From positions 1-32,472 of the forward strand of contig CAJAIK010000101.1 of the NCBI GenBank assembly GCA_903939765.1: a stretch of 32,472 nucleotides of DNA, in the 5' to 3' direction. Position numbers and translations under genes: made by a program. Of this stretch, positions 8,119-15,803 are shown in pieces; within the stretch, counting starts at the first letter, position 1, and each line of letters opens with the position of its first letter. The notes below the pieces were generated by a model. The model worked only from the letters and a program-made list of their open reading frames with translations, ran no database searches and was not told where the DNA came from. Source of the DNA: an uncultured Chlorobiaceae bacterium (GTDB taxonomy: Bacteria; Bacteroidota; Chlorobiia; Chlorobiales; Chlorobiaceae).

Positions 8119-9284
8119 ACTGCGGTTATCCTCCCGATAAGTTCAGGAATTCGCTCAATATCTTCCCATTGCAGTGTTGAGCGGAGCGAAATGCGGATAC
8201 GGGCGCTCTTTTCAGGAACCGTAGGCGGACGCACAGGCAAACAGAGAAATCCGGCACCCCGAAGGCGTGCAGAGAGCGCTACTGCGAGCGCATTACTGCC
8301 GGTAATCACAGGAACAATATGACTTTCACCCGGAACATCAAGGGAGAGGGCAATCAGTTCACTGCGGAGCTTCGATGCAAGCTGCAGAAGCGCCTGGCGC
8401 TCCCCGCTCATGGAGGCCTGCCGTCCGAGGGTGAGCAGGCTCCAGCCAAGAATGGCGGGAGGCAGGGCCGTGGTAAAAATAAAGGAGCGCATGGTATTGA
8501 TCAGGTACTCCCTGAAGAGAGAGCTCATCACGGCGTAGGCTCCTGTTGAGGCAAGTGCCTTACCGAAGGTCCCGGTGATGATATCAATCTGCTGCACCAC
8601 ACCGGCCGTTTCACAGAGGCCAAGACCGCGCTCTCCAAAGACTCCGACACCGTGTGCTTCATCAACAATAAGCACTGCCCCGTACCTCTCTTTCAGGGCA
8701 ACAAGCCGTGACATGTCGGCCAGGTCTCCGTCCATGCTGAAAACCGATTCGGTGACAATGAATATCTGGCGATAGCGATCACCAGCTCCGGCAAGCAGCT
8801 CTTCAAGATGATCGTAGTCGAGGTGGCGGTAGCGCTGGTAGGGTGCTTCGGCAATTTTCATGCCGTCAATGATGCTTGCATGGTTCTTCCGGTCACTGAG
8901 CACAAGATCGTGACGACCGCAAAGCGCCGGAATGATACCGATGTTGGCGTGATAGCCGCTGTTGAACACCAGCGCAGCTTCACGCCCGTAGAGCGCCGCA
9001 AGGGCCCGTTCCAACTGTTCGTAGAGGGGGTGGTTACCCGTCAGAAGACGGGAGGAGGAGCTGGTCATGGCATACTTCCTCTCCCTGAACTCTTCCATAT
9101 ACGCAGCATGCAGTTCCAGGTCATCGCCAAGGCCGAGATAGTCGTTCGAGGAGAGATTCAAAAGGCTTTGCCCGCCCACGGCAATATGGTTGCCTTGCCG
9201 GGCTGTGATATCGGGAAGCACCCGGTAGCGGTCGAGCTGGCGGAGCCCGTCGAGTTCCTGCCGAATCCGTTCCTGAAACTGCAT
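8115..9284 (-). CDS. bioF: 8-amino-7-oxononanoate synthase
   Basis: BioF condenses pimeloyl-ACP/CoA with L-alanine in a PLP-dependent decarboxylating reaction giving KAPA. I choose the ATG at 9284 (389 residues) rather than the upstream in-frame ATG at 9338, which would overlap bioB by 41 bases. A GGGAG sequence sits 9 bases before 9284 and the family N-terminus (FQERIRQELDGLR) begins there. Numbering from that start, conserved elements are SNDYLGL near 46, the DEAHGVGVFG cofactor motif with D208, and Schiff-base lysine K242 in TGTFGKALASTGAY. bioG begins within its stop codon. Confidence 0.93.
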   Translation of the reverse strand: MQFQERIRQELDGLRQLDRYRVLPDITARQGNHIAVGGQSLLNLSSNDYLGLGDDLELHAAYMEEFRERKYAMTSSSSRLLTGNHPLYEQLERALAALYGREAALVFNSGYHANIGIIPALCGRHDLVLSDRKNHASIIDGMKIAEAPYQRYRHLDYDHLEELLAGAGDRYRQIFIVTESVFSMDGDLADMSRLVALKERYGAVLIVDEAHGVGVFGERGLGLCETAGVVQQIDIITGTFGKALASTGAYAVMSSLFREYLINTMRSFIFTTALPPAILGWSLLTLGRQASMSGERQALLQLASKLRSELIALSLDVPGESHIVPVITGSNALAVALSARLRGAGFLCLPVRPPTVPEKSARIRISLRSTLQWEDIERIPELIGRITAV

Positions 9285-9288
9285 AACG

Positions 9289-9299
9289 GCGGCTCCCTC
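9289..9299 (-). promoter_or_regulatory. Ribosome binding site fixing the bioF start
   Basis: On the minus strand the bioB stop TGA runs straight into GGGAG, followed by CCGCCGTT and the ATG at 9284. The spacing of about 8-9 bases is ideal and decides the bioF start against the longer reading from 9338. Confidence 0.6.
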
Positions 9300-10302
9300 A
9301 GTTAAACGTTGCAATCTGGCGGGCAAACTGGTGGTCATCAGTAATATCGCGTCCTCGTGTGGTCAGGTAACCTCCTGTCAAATAGCCATTTGCGCCAGAA
9401 AGCATCAAAAGCCCCTGAAAATCTTTCATGATGGTCTCCCTGCCCGCAGCAAACTTGATAACTTTATGGGGATGTGCCAGACGGCAGATGGCGAAGGTTT
9501 TTACAATGTCGGCTACGGAAACCGGCTCTTTTCCTGCAAGAGGGGTTCCTTCGATTGGCACCAGCACGTTGAGCGGTATGACGGAGACATCAAGTTCCTG
9601 AAGCGCAAAAATCATGGCAATCCGATCCTGCATGGATTCACCGACCCCCATAATACCGCCACAACAGACTGATATATTGTTCTTTCTCAGCAACTTGATG
9701 GTCTCGATCCGCTCTTCGACACTATGCGTATCGGCAATGAGCGTGTTGTATTTGTCGGGCGCAACCTGAATGTTGATGTTGTAGTGGGCAATACCATGCG
9801 CGGCAAGCGCCTCCGCAGGCTCTTCGCCCAACATGCCAAGCGAGGCGCAGACGCTCAGTTCGGGCAACTCGGCATGGAGACGGTCAATCATGTCGAGTAC
9901 ACGCTGAAACTCAGGGTTTATCCGTTTATAACCGTAGCCACTGGTCACGATTCCGAAATGAGAGACTCCTGCGGAAAAACAGTTCCGTGCTTCAATCAGC
10001 ACGGACTCTTCATCGACCAGATCATAGACCTCAATGTCGGCCCGATTGTGCCGGGACTGTGCACAAAAACGGCAGTTTTCGCCACATACCCCCGATTTTG
10101 CATTCATGATAGAGCAGGCATGAATCGCTTCAGGACCGCTTCCATAACGGTTTTTAACTTTATTTGCAAGAGAGGCCAGGTCAAGCGCAAGCTCACCCGG
10201 TAACTCGGCAAGCAGCAGAGCTTCGGCATGGCTGATCGGTTCACCGGTTTCAAGCACACGGTACGCCGCGACAATTTGGGGGTGAAGCGTTGGTTTATCC
10301 AT
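9298..10302 (-). CDS. bioB: Biotin synthase (radical SAM)
   Basis: BioB inserts sulfur into dethiobiotin, using a radical-SAM [4Fe-4S] cluster plus an auxiliary Fe-S cluster as sulfur donor. The 334-residue protein carries the radical SAM motif C73-x3-C77-x2-C80 ([10 protein letters not shown]). The family segments [15 protein letters not shown] and [10 protein letters not shown] follow, as do the C-terminal [15 protein letters not shown] residues of biotin synthases. It begins 12 bases after birA ends and is followed by bioF with a small gap, so it is the second gene of the operon. Confidence 0.94.
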   Translation of the reverse strand: MDKPTLHPQIVAAYRVLETGEPISHAEALLLAELPGELALDLASLANKVKNRYGSGPEAIHACSIMNAKSGVCGENCRFCAQSRHNRADIEVYDLVDEESVLIEARNCFSAGVSHFGIVTSGYGYKRINPEFQRVLDMIDRLHAELPELSVCASLGMLGEEPAEALAAHGIAHYNINIQVAPDKYNTLIADTHSVEERIETIKLLRKNNISVCCGGIMGVGESMQDRIAMIFALQELDVSVIPLNVLVPIEGTPLAGKEPVSVADIVKTFAICRLAHPHKVIKFAAGRETIMKDFQGLLMLSGANGYLTGGYLTTRGRDITDDHQFARQIATFN

Positions 10303-10314
10303 GAAAATAAGGAG

Positions 10315-11307
10315 TTATATGATTAATGGGCAAGTTCGCAGATGAGCCTCTCCCGATGAAACAAGAATAGTCTCTCCCTCCGCATCCTCAAGCATCAGCT
10401 CTCCGACGCGGGAGATACCTCTCACCGTTCCGCTCATGCTTCGTTTTAACTGGTCAATCGTCACCTCTTTCGACTGCAGAAGCGAATGCGCTTCGAGAAA
10501 GGGAATGATAAAACCGAGATCATCCTCGACAAGCCATGCGTCATAGAGTGGCTCAAAATAGTTCAGCACAGAGGCAAGAAGCGCCGGTCTCGAAAAGAGT
10601 TGCCCCGTTTCGAGGAAAAGCGAGGTTGCGCTCTCCTGCAAGGGGGGCTGAAACTCTGACTGGTTGATGTTGATGCCTACTCCAACAACAACAAAGTGTG
10701 TAAAATCCGGCTCGGACTGCATTTCGCACAATACCCCGCATAACTTTTTCCCATTGGCCAAAATGTCATTCGGCCACTTGATCATCGCCGCAAGATCACG
10801 AGAGAGTGCGCTCAAAGCCTGATGAATCGCCACCGCCACAAGCAGTGTCAGTTGCGGAACACGGATGGAAGGCACTTCCGGCCGCAGAATCAGGGAAAAA
10901 TAGAGATTGACGCCGGAAGGCGAGAGCCAGATCCGCCCCATTCGGCCACGACCACCTGTCTGTGAATCAGCCACGACCACGCAGCCCTCCACGGCTCCCT
11001 CAACGGCAAGAGCCTTGGCGAGAATATTGGTTGAGGCTGTAACGGGATGATAGACAATCGTTCTGCCAAACCGGCCGGCCGTCAGAAACGGCAACACCTC
11101 AGCCTCTACAGGACGACCAGTCAGGCCTGAAAGCCGATACCCCCGTCCTGTTACAGCATCAACAGAGTACCCTTCACGACGCAACAGAGTGATATGCTTC
11201 CATACAGCGCTTCTGGTTATGCCTAATTCACGGCAAAGCGCTTCTCCCGAAACAAAATCCGCATCGGTGATCAAGCGGCTCAAAATTCGGGCGGTAATGT
11301 CGTTCAT
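10315..11307 (-). CDS. birA: Bifunctional biotin-protein ligase / biotin operon repressor
   Basis: BirA attaches biotin to acceptor lysines through biotinoyl-AMP and, as a holorepressor, represses biotin genes. An N-terminal winged helix occupies about residues 8-60 (CRELGITRSAVWKHITLLRR is the recognition-helix region), so this is the regulatory class of ligase. The catalytic loop GGRGRMGRIW lies at about 118-127, with KWPNDI and the C-terminal SH3-like domain following. The frame is open to 11418, but those extra residues do not resemble BirA and the operator lies inside them. I therefore take ATG 11307 (330 residues). It is the first gene of its own operon, implying autoregulation through the site at 11353-11384. 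Confidence 0.92.
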   Translation of the reverse strand: MNDITARILSRLITDADFVSGEALCRELGITRSAVWKHITLLRREGYSVDAVTGRGYRLSGLTGRPVEAEVLPFLTAGRFGRTIVYHPVTASTNILAKALAVEGAVEGCVVVADSQTGGRGRMGRIWLSPSGVNLYFSLILRPEVPSIRVPQLTLLVAVAIHQALSALSRDLAAMIKWPNDILANGKKLCGVLCEMQSEPDFTHFVVVGVGININQSEFQPPLQESATSLFLETGQLFSRPALLASVLNYFEPLYDAWLVEDDLGFIIPFLEAHSLLQSKEVTIDQLKRSMSGTVRGISRVGELMLEDAEGETILVSSGEAHLRTCPLII

Positions 11308-11352
11308 GAACGGTAACAGAAGAGAGAGAATAAAGACGGCGTTTCCGGAAAA

Positions 11353-11384
11353 ATGTGAACCTGAATGTAGCGCCAGGTTTACAA
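11353..11384 (-). promoter_or_regulatory. BirA operator (biotin box)
   Basis: Reading the minus strand, TTGTAAACC is followed by 14 bases and GGTTCACAT. The first half-site is identical to the known BirA half-site, the second matches 7 of 9 positions, and the spacing is within the known range for BirA boxes. It lies 46-77 bases upstream of the birA ATG at 11307 and overlaps the promoter. Binding by BirA with biotinoyl-AMP would block transcription of birA and the bio genes. Confidence 0.8.
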
Positions 11385-11392
11385 CTTTGCAA
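11364..11392 (-). promoter_or_regulatory. Sigma70-like promoter of the birA-bio operon
   Basis: On the minus strand TTGCAA (11392-11387) is separated by exactly 17 bases from TACATT (11369-11364), each matching the consensus at 4 of 6 positions. The -10 hexamer falls inside the spacer of the BirA operator, the geometry expected for repression by promoter occlusion. Transcription would start about 50 bases upstream of birA. Confidence 0.55.
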
Positions 11393-11444
11393 TAAAAAAA
11401 ACAGCGCGTCTGCATCACGCTCCATTCTTGATGAGGGAAGCCTC

Positions 11445-13175
11445 TCAGCGCCCCATTGCCGCCATGCTTGATATTTCGTAATTTTTGCGGTAGCTCTGCA
11501 ATCCCTGAAAAATAGTGTATGCGATTTTTTTCTGCTCCTGGTGATCACGAAGAATCTGCTCCTCCTGTGGATTCGAGAGGTAACCCACTTCGACAAGGGC
11601 ACTCGGCATGGAAGGGCTCCATAACACCATAAAACCTGCCTGGTGAACTCCGCCTCGATTATTGGCCGTCTGCTGATCGTCCGAATTGAGAATGTGCCGG
11701 GCAAGAGATGTGGACTGCCTCACAAATGCACTCTGAGCCATACTGGTCATGATGAGATACTCCTCAGTAAAGCCTTTGTAAGCCTGTCTGTAGTCAGCCT
11801 CCTGGCGTATAACCGAGTTTTCAAAGAGGGCGACGTCAAGCGCCTCCTTCGTTTTGTGGGCTCCGAGAATATAGACTTCGGAACCGCGAACATTACGATT
11901 CAAATTCGCATTGCAATGCACGCTGATAAAGAGTTTTCCGCCACTCTGGTTTGCTATTTTCCCCCGTTGAAGCAGAGGAATAAAGATATCCTCCTTTCTG
12001 GTGTAGATGACCCGCACATCAGGCCATTTCTCCGTGATAAACCGACCAAGATCACGAACAATGTTCAGTGCCACATCTTTTTCAATGGTGCCGTTTCCTC
12101 CTGTAGCACCGGGATCCTTTCCTCCATGACCTGCATCAAGCACAATCGTGTCAAGCTTCCATTTTTCAATATCGCGACTGAGAACCTTTGCAATCTGCCG
12201 TTCTTTGTCCGTTCGGCGACCACCTTCCACATCAGTAGCAGTGCGGACATAGACTAGATAAGTGTTACGTTTTTTATCGCGCTGAAATTCAACAGAATTG
12301 ATTACAAAAGAGCGATTGTCGAGCGCGATGGTAAACTGTAACCCTTCTCTGGCAACGTGTTTCGGAGTGATTGCGCTGACCACACCTCCGCTACCGTACA
12401 CTTTTGTTAATGCACGAATATCACAAGAGGCTTTTTCAAGCGAAAAATAGGTGTACCCCTCTTTATTCAGCGTAACAAGTGATGCCTGTGCCTCGACACC
12501 GGAAGCTGAGAAGGTGATGACCGCTCCATTCGAACGTTTTTTAACTTCAATACCGGTAATCACCGTTTTCTCTTTTTCAGCCTGGATGGTGCCGCCTCCT
12601 ATGTCAGAGTGACCATCATCGCTGACAATCCCGATTGTTCCGTCCAACTCCGCAGAACTTTTTCTGTCCAGCCGGATGCTTATCTGACTTGACGATGGAT
12701 TGTAGACCACCTCCCGGTCCAACCAGATGCTGAAAAACCGGCATACCTGACTGACCGGCAACAAGAGCCGTGACTGTATCAGTGACGGCGCTGAAGAGAG
12801 TTGTATAACCCTTTTTGGAAGTTCCGGATTCCTCGAGAGAACGCGGACAAAATTATTGTCGGCCATGATCGTACAAATCGTACCGGGCATCCCGAAAGAT
12901 TCTTCGATAACGAGCCCGGCTTGACCATTACTGTAACCCAGGCGCAAAGCCCGAACCATAGATTCAAGATCAATCATCAACACACCCGCTCTGCTTTGGG
13001 CTTCTATCTTCATGGTATAGCCCTGATCCTCTCCTGTGATCACATTGAGCGAAACAGTGCACGGTCCTGATTGAACAGAAGGAAGTGCTGAAAGAGTTCT
13101 GAAAAAGAGCATCAAAAGCGTCACCAAGAGCAAAACGACCAAACCGGAACGAAAAGGAAGCAAATTGTGGCGCAT
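11445..13175 (-). CDS. N-acetylmuramoyl-L-alanine amidase (Amidase_3, AmiC-like)
   Basis: This periplasmic zinc amidase cleaves the lactyl amide between N-acetylmuramic acid and L-alanine in peptidoglycan. It has 576 residues: an N-terminal membrane/signal segment (about 10-30), then ~300 residues resembling a copper-amine-oxidase-like N-terminal/AMIN-type beta region, then the Amidase_3 domain from about 340. Zinc ligands are H350 (DAGHGGKDPG), E365 (GTIEKD) and H420 (SVHCNAN), and the catalytic glutamate is E529 (LVEVGYLSNP). All are intact. It is divergent from topA, and its stop is 137 bases from the birA start. The long N-terminal part probably targets the enzyme to the wall or septum. 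Confidence 0.88.
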   Translation of the reverse strand: MRHNLLPFRSGLVVLLLVTLLMLFFRTLSALPSVQSGPCTVSLNVITGEDQGYTMKIEAQSRAGVLMIDLESMVRALRLGYSNGQAGLVIEESFGMPGTICTIMADNNFVRVLSRNPELPKRVIQLSSAPSLIQSRLLLPVSQVCRFFSIWLDREVVYNPSSSQISIRLDRKSSAELDGTIGIVSDDGHSDIGGGTIQAEKEKTVITGIEVKKRSNGAVITFSASGVEAQASLVTLNKEGYTYFSLEKASCDIRALTKVYGSGGVVSAITPKHVAREGLQFTIALDNRSFVINSVEFQRDKKRNTYLVYVRTATDVEGGRRTDKERQIAKVLSRDIEKWKLDTIVLDAGHGGKDPGATGGNGTIEKDVALNIVRDLGRFITEKWPDVRVIYTRKEDIFIPLLQRGKIANQSGGKLFISVHCNANLNRNVRGSEVYILGAHKTKEALDVALFENSVIRQEADYRQAYKGFTEEYLIMTSMAQSAFVRQSTSLARHILNSDDQQTANNRGGVHQAGFMVLWSPSMPSALVEVGYLSNPQEEQILRDHQEQKKIAYTIFQGLQSYRKNYEISSMAAMGR

Positions 13176-13406
13176 AGATTATCGGATCGTTATTTTTCAC
13201 TGATAGCTTTACGACTTGTAAGAATAATAATAAAATATCTCTCTTTTTTCTCTACCGCCCATTTGTATAAACGGAAATGATCGGTTCCCGAAAGACGCGG
13301 AAGGGCAAAATCACGGTAAGAAAAATGGTAAAATTTGTTTTTTGCTCTTCAACACCTATCTTTTTCAAAATTTTATTTGTAATGCTCTTAATATCGGTAC
13401 TGATCA

Positions 13407-15803
13407 ATGGCCCCAAAACCATCAACACTCTCTGCCAGAAACAGGACCCTGATTGTTGTAGAATCCCCCTCGAAGGCAAAAACAATCAATAAATACCTCG
13501 GAGACAAGTATACTGTTTTCGCATCGGTAGGCCATATCAGGGATCTGCCGAAAAAGGAGATTGGCCTTGATTTTGACCATCATTACGAGCCGAGGTATGA
13601 AATTATTGCCGGAAAGGAAAAGGTTGTCCATCAGTTAAAAAAACTTGCAGCCGAAGCCAATGAAATTCTCATAGCTACTGACCCTGACCGCGAAGGTGAG
13701 GCCATCGCATGGCATATCTCAAAGGAAATCGGCGTAACCGACAAACCGGTATCGCGGGTGCTTTTTAATGAGATTACCAAAAACGCGATCATTGCCGCCA
13801 TTCAGGCTCCGCGGCAGATCGACGACCGGCTTGTCCGCTCACAGCAAACCCGTCAGGGTCTTGACAAAATAGTGGGCTACAAGATCAGCCCTTTTTTATG
13901 GAATGTGGTGCTGCGCGGTCTTTCTGCCGGCAGGGTACAATCCGTCGCACTGCGGCTGATCTGCGAGCGTGAAGCAGAGATAACCCGTTTCCAGATAGAA
14001 GAGTACTGGTCGATTTCGGCTGATTTCACCACACCGGGCAACGAGTCTTTCAAGGCAAGGCTTGTGCGCGTCGAAGGTGATAAACCTGATATCCCCAATC
14101 AGCAGCAGGCTGAAGCCCTGGCGGCTCGCATCAAATTGGGCGACTTTGCGGTCCGGGAGATCGCTCCACGCGTACAGCAGCGAAAACCTCCCCTGCCGTT
14201 TACAACATCGCTCCTCCAGCAGGCGGCATCAAACCAGCTCGGATTTGGATCAAAAAAAACCATGGGACTGGCACAGCAGCTTTATGAGGGCATTGATCTT
14301 GGTGCGGAGGGCACTGCGGGTTTGATCACCTATATGAGAACCGACTCAACGCGTATCGGAGCGGAGGCGGTCGTTGAGGTAAGAGGCTATATCAATCAGC
14401 AGTTCGGCAAGGAGTATATCGGTTTTGGCGGAGCGGCAAAACCCGGAAAAAATGCACAGGATGCCCACGAAGCCATACGACCGACCTCCATTTTTAAAAA
14501 ACCGGAGCAACTCAAACCGTACCTCTCAGCCGATCAGTTCAAATTGTATGATCTGATCTGGAAGCGCTTTCTTGCCGCCATGATGGCTCCGGCAAAAATC
14601 GAACAGACACGGGTTGATGTTGAGGATCGTTCAGAAAAGTTTCTTTTCAGGGCGACCGGCAGCAGGGTTCTTTTTGCCGGCTTCATGCGGGTCTATGATG
14701 ACCAGAAAGAGCTTGATTACGAGGCGCAGACCTCTACGAAAGAGGATGTGGAAAAGGAGCTGACGGTGAAACTGCCTGAACGGTTGTCGGTCAGTGACCA
14801 CCTTGCTCTTGCTGATCTTGACCAGAAACAGAGCTTTACCCGCCCTCCGGCACGTTACAGTGAAGCAACGCTGGTAAAGGATCTCGACCATTTCGGGATT
14901 GGACGCCCATCCACGTATGCCTCCATTTTTTCAACACTGCAGGAGCGCCGCTATGTGGAGCTGGATAAGAAAAAGATTCTGCCCACTGAACTTGGCAAAG
15001 ACGTCTCACTGATTCTTGTTGCCAATTTTCCTGATCTCTTCAATGTTGACTTCACCGCCTTCATGGAGAATGAGCTCGACAAGGTGGCAAGCGGCGAGGA
15101 TGAATATGAAAAAGTGCTCGACAGTTTCTACAAACCGCTCGAAGCAGTGCTCGGCCTGCGCAAATCCAATCCGATTGTCCCTCAAAACAGCGAACCTGAT
15201 ACCTGTGAAAAGTGCGGAGAGGGAGTGATGGTTGTCAAGTGGACGGCCAACGGGAAATTTTTTGGCTGTTCATGCTATCCCAAATGTAAAAATATCAAGG
15301 CGATAAGCAGTAACAAGGCGAAACCGGTTGACACCGCCATACTCTGCCCCTCCTGCAAGGAAGGGCACATGCTTTTGCGCAGCGGAAGATTCGGTACTTT
15401 TCTTGCCTGTTCCAACTACCCGAAGTGCAATACGCTGCTCAATCTGAGCAAACAGCGCCACATTGAACCCTTGAAAACTCCGCCGGTAGTGACCAGCATG
15501 CTCTGCCCAAAATGCAACTCTCCGCTCTATCTGAGAAGCGGAAAACGGGGGCTATGGCTTGGCTGCTCAAAATTCCCCAAGTGCAAGGGACGCCTCGCGT
15601 GGAGCACCCTTGACGAGAGCACGCAACGTCACTGGGAAGCGATCATGGCTGACCACCAGAAAGCTCACCCTGCGGTCATGCTGACAATGGTTGATGGTAA
15701 AGCGGTACCGATGACCGTTCCCGTTGATGATATCATCCTGAGGGCGGAAGAGGCAGGGTTGATTGCCTCTCCCATTGAAGAGAGTGCCGAAGTCACCCCA
15801 TAA
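13407..15803 (+). CDS. topA: DNA topoisomerase I
   Basis: Type IA topoisomerase that relaxes negative supercoils through a 5'-phosphotyrosine intermediate. The 798-residue protein has a Toprim domain starting at about residue 13 (TLIVVESPSKAKTI, then DPDREGEAIAWH). The catalytic tyrosine is Y309 in TYMRTDSTRIG, and the core continues to about residue 590. Three C-terminal four-cysteine zinc ribbons follow (starting at CEKCGEG, CPSCKEG and CPKCNSP), followed by a ~65-residue tail. The start is the ATG at 13407, just before the first conserved strand; no strong RBS is visible. It converges on feoB and their coding ends overlap by 11 bases. Confidence 0.95.
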   Translation: MAPKPSTLSARNRTLIVVESPSKAKTINKYLGDKYTVFASVGHIRDLPKKEIGLDFDHHYEPRYEIIAGKEKVVHQLKKLAAEANEILIATDPDREGEAIAWHISKEIGVTDKPVSRVLFNEITKNAIIAAIQAPRQIDDRLVRSQQTRQGLDKIVGYKISPFLWNVVLRGLSAGRVQSVALRLICEREAEITRFQIEEYWSISADFTTPGNESFKARLVRVEGDKPDIPNQQQAEALAARIKLGDFAVREIAPRVQQRKPPLPFTTSLLQQAASNQLGFGSKKTMGLAQQLYEGIDLGAEGTAGLITYMRTDSTRIGAEAVVEVRGYINQQFGKEYIGFGGAAKPGKNAQDAHEAIRPTSIFKKPEQLKPYLSADQFKLYDLIWKRFLAAMMAPAKIEQTRVDVEDRSEKFLFRATGSRVLFAGFMRVYDDQKELDYEAQTSTKEDVEKELTVKLPERLSVSDHLALADLDQKQSFTRPPARYSEATLVKDLDHFGIGRPSTYASIFSTLQERRYVELDKKKILPTELGKDVSLILVANFPDLFNVDFTAFMENELDKVASGEDEYEKVLDSFYKPLEAVLGLRKSNPIVPQNSEPDTCEKCGEGVMVVKWTANGKFFGCSCYPKCKNIKAISSNKAKPVDTAILCPSCKEGHMLLRSGRFGTFLACSNYPKCNTLLNLSKQRHIEPLKTPPVVTSMLCPKCNSPLYLRSGKRGLWLGCSKFPKCKGRLAWSTLDESTQRHWEAIMADHQKAHPAVMLTMVDGKAVPMTVPVDDIILRAEEAGLIASPIEESAEVTP

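Noticed and set aside
11643-12257. 204-codon open frame opposite the amidase
   Set aside because: Antisense shadow of the amidase catalytic domain, whose zinc ligands are all intact.
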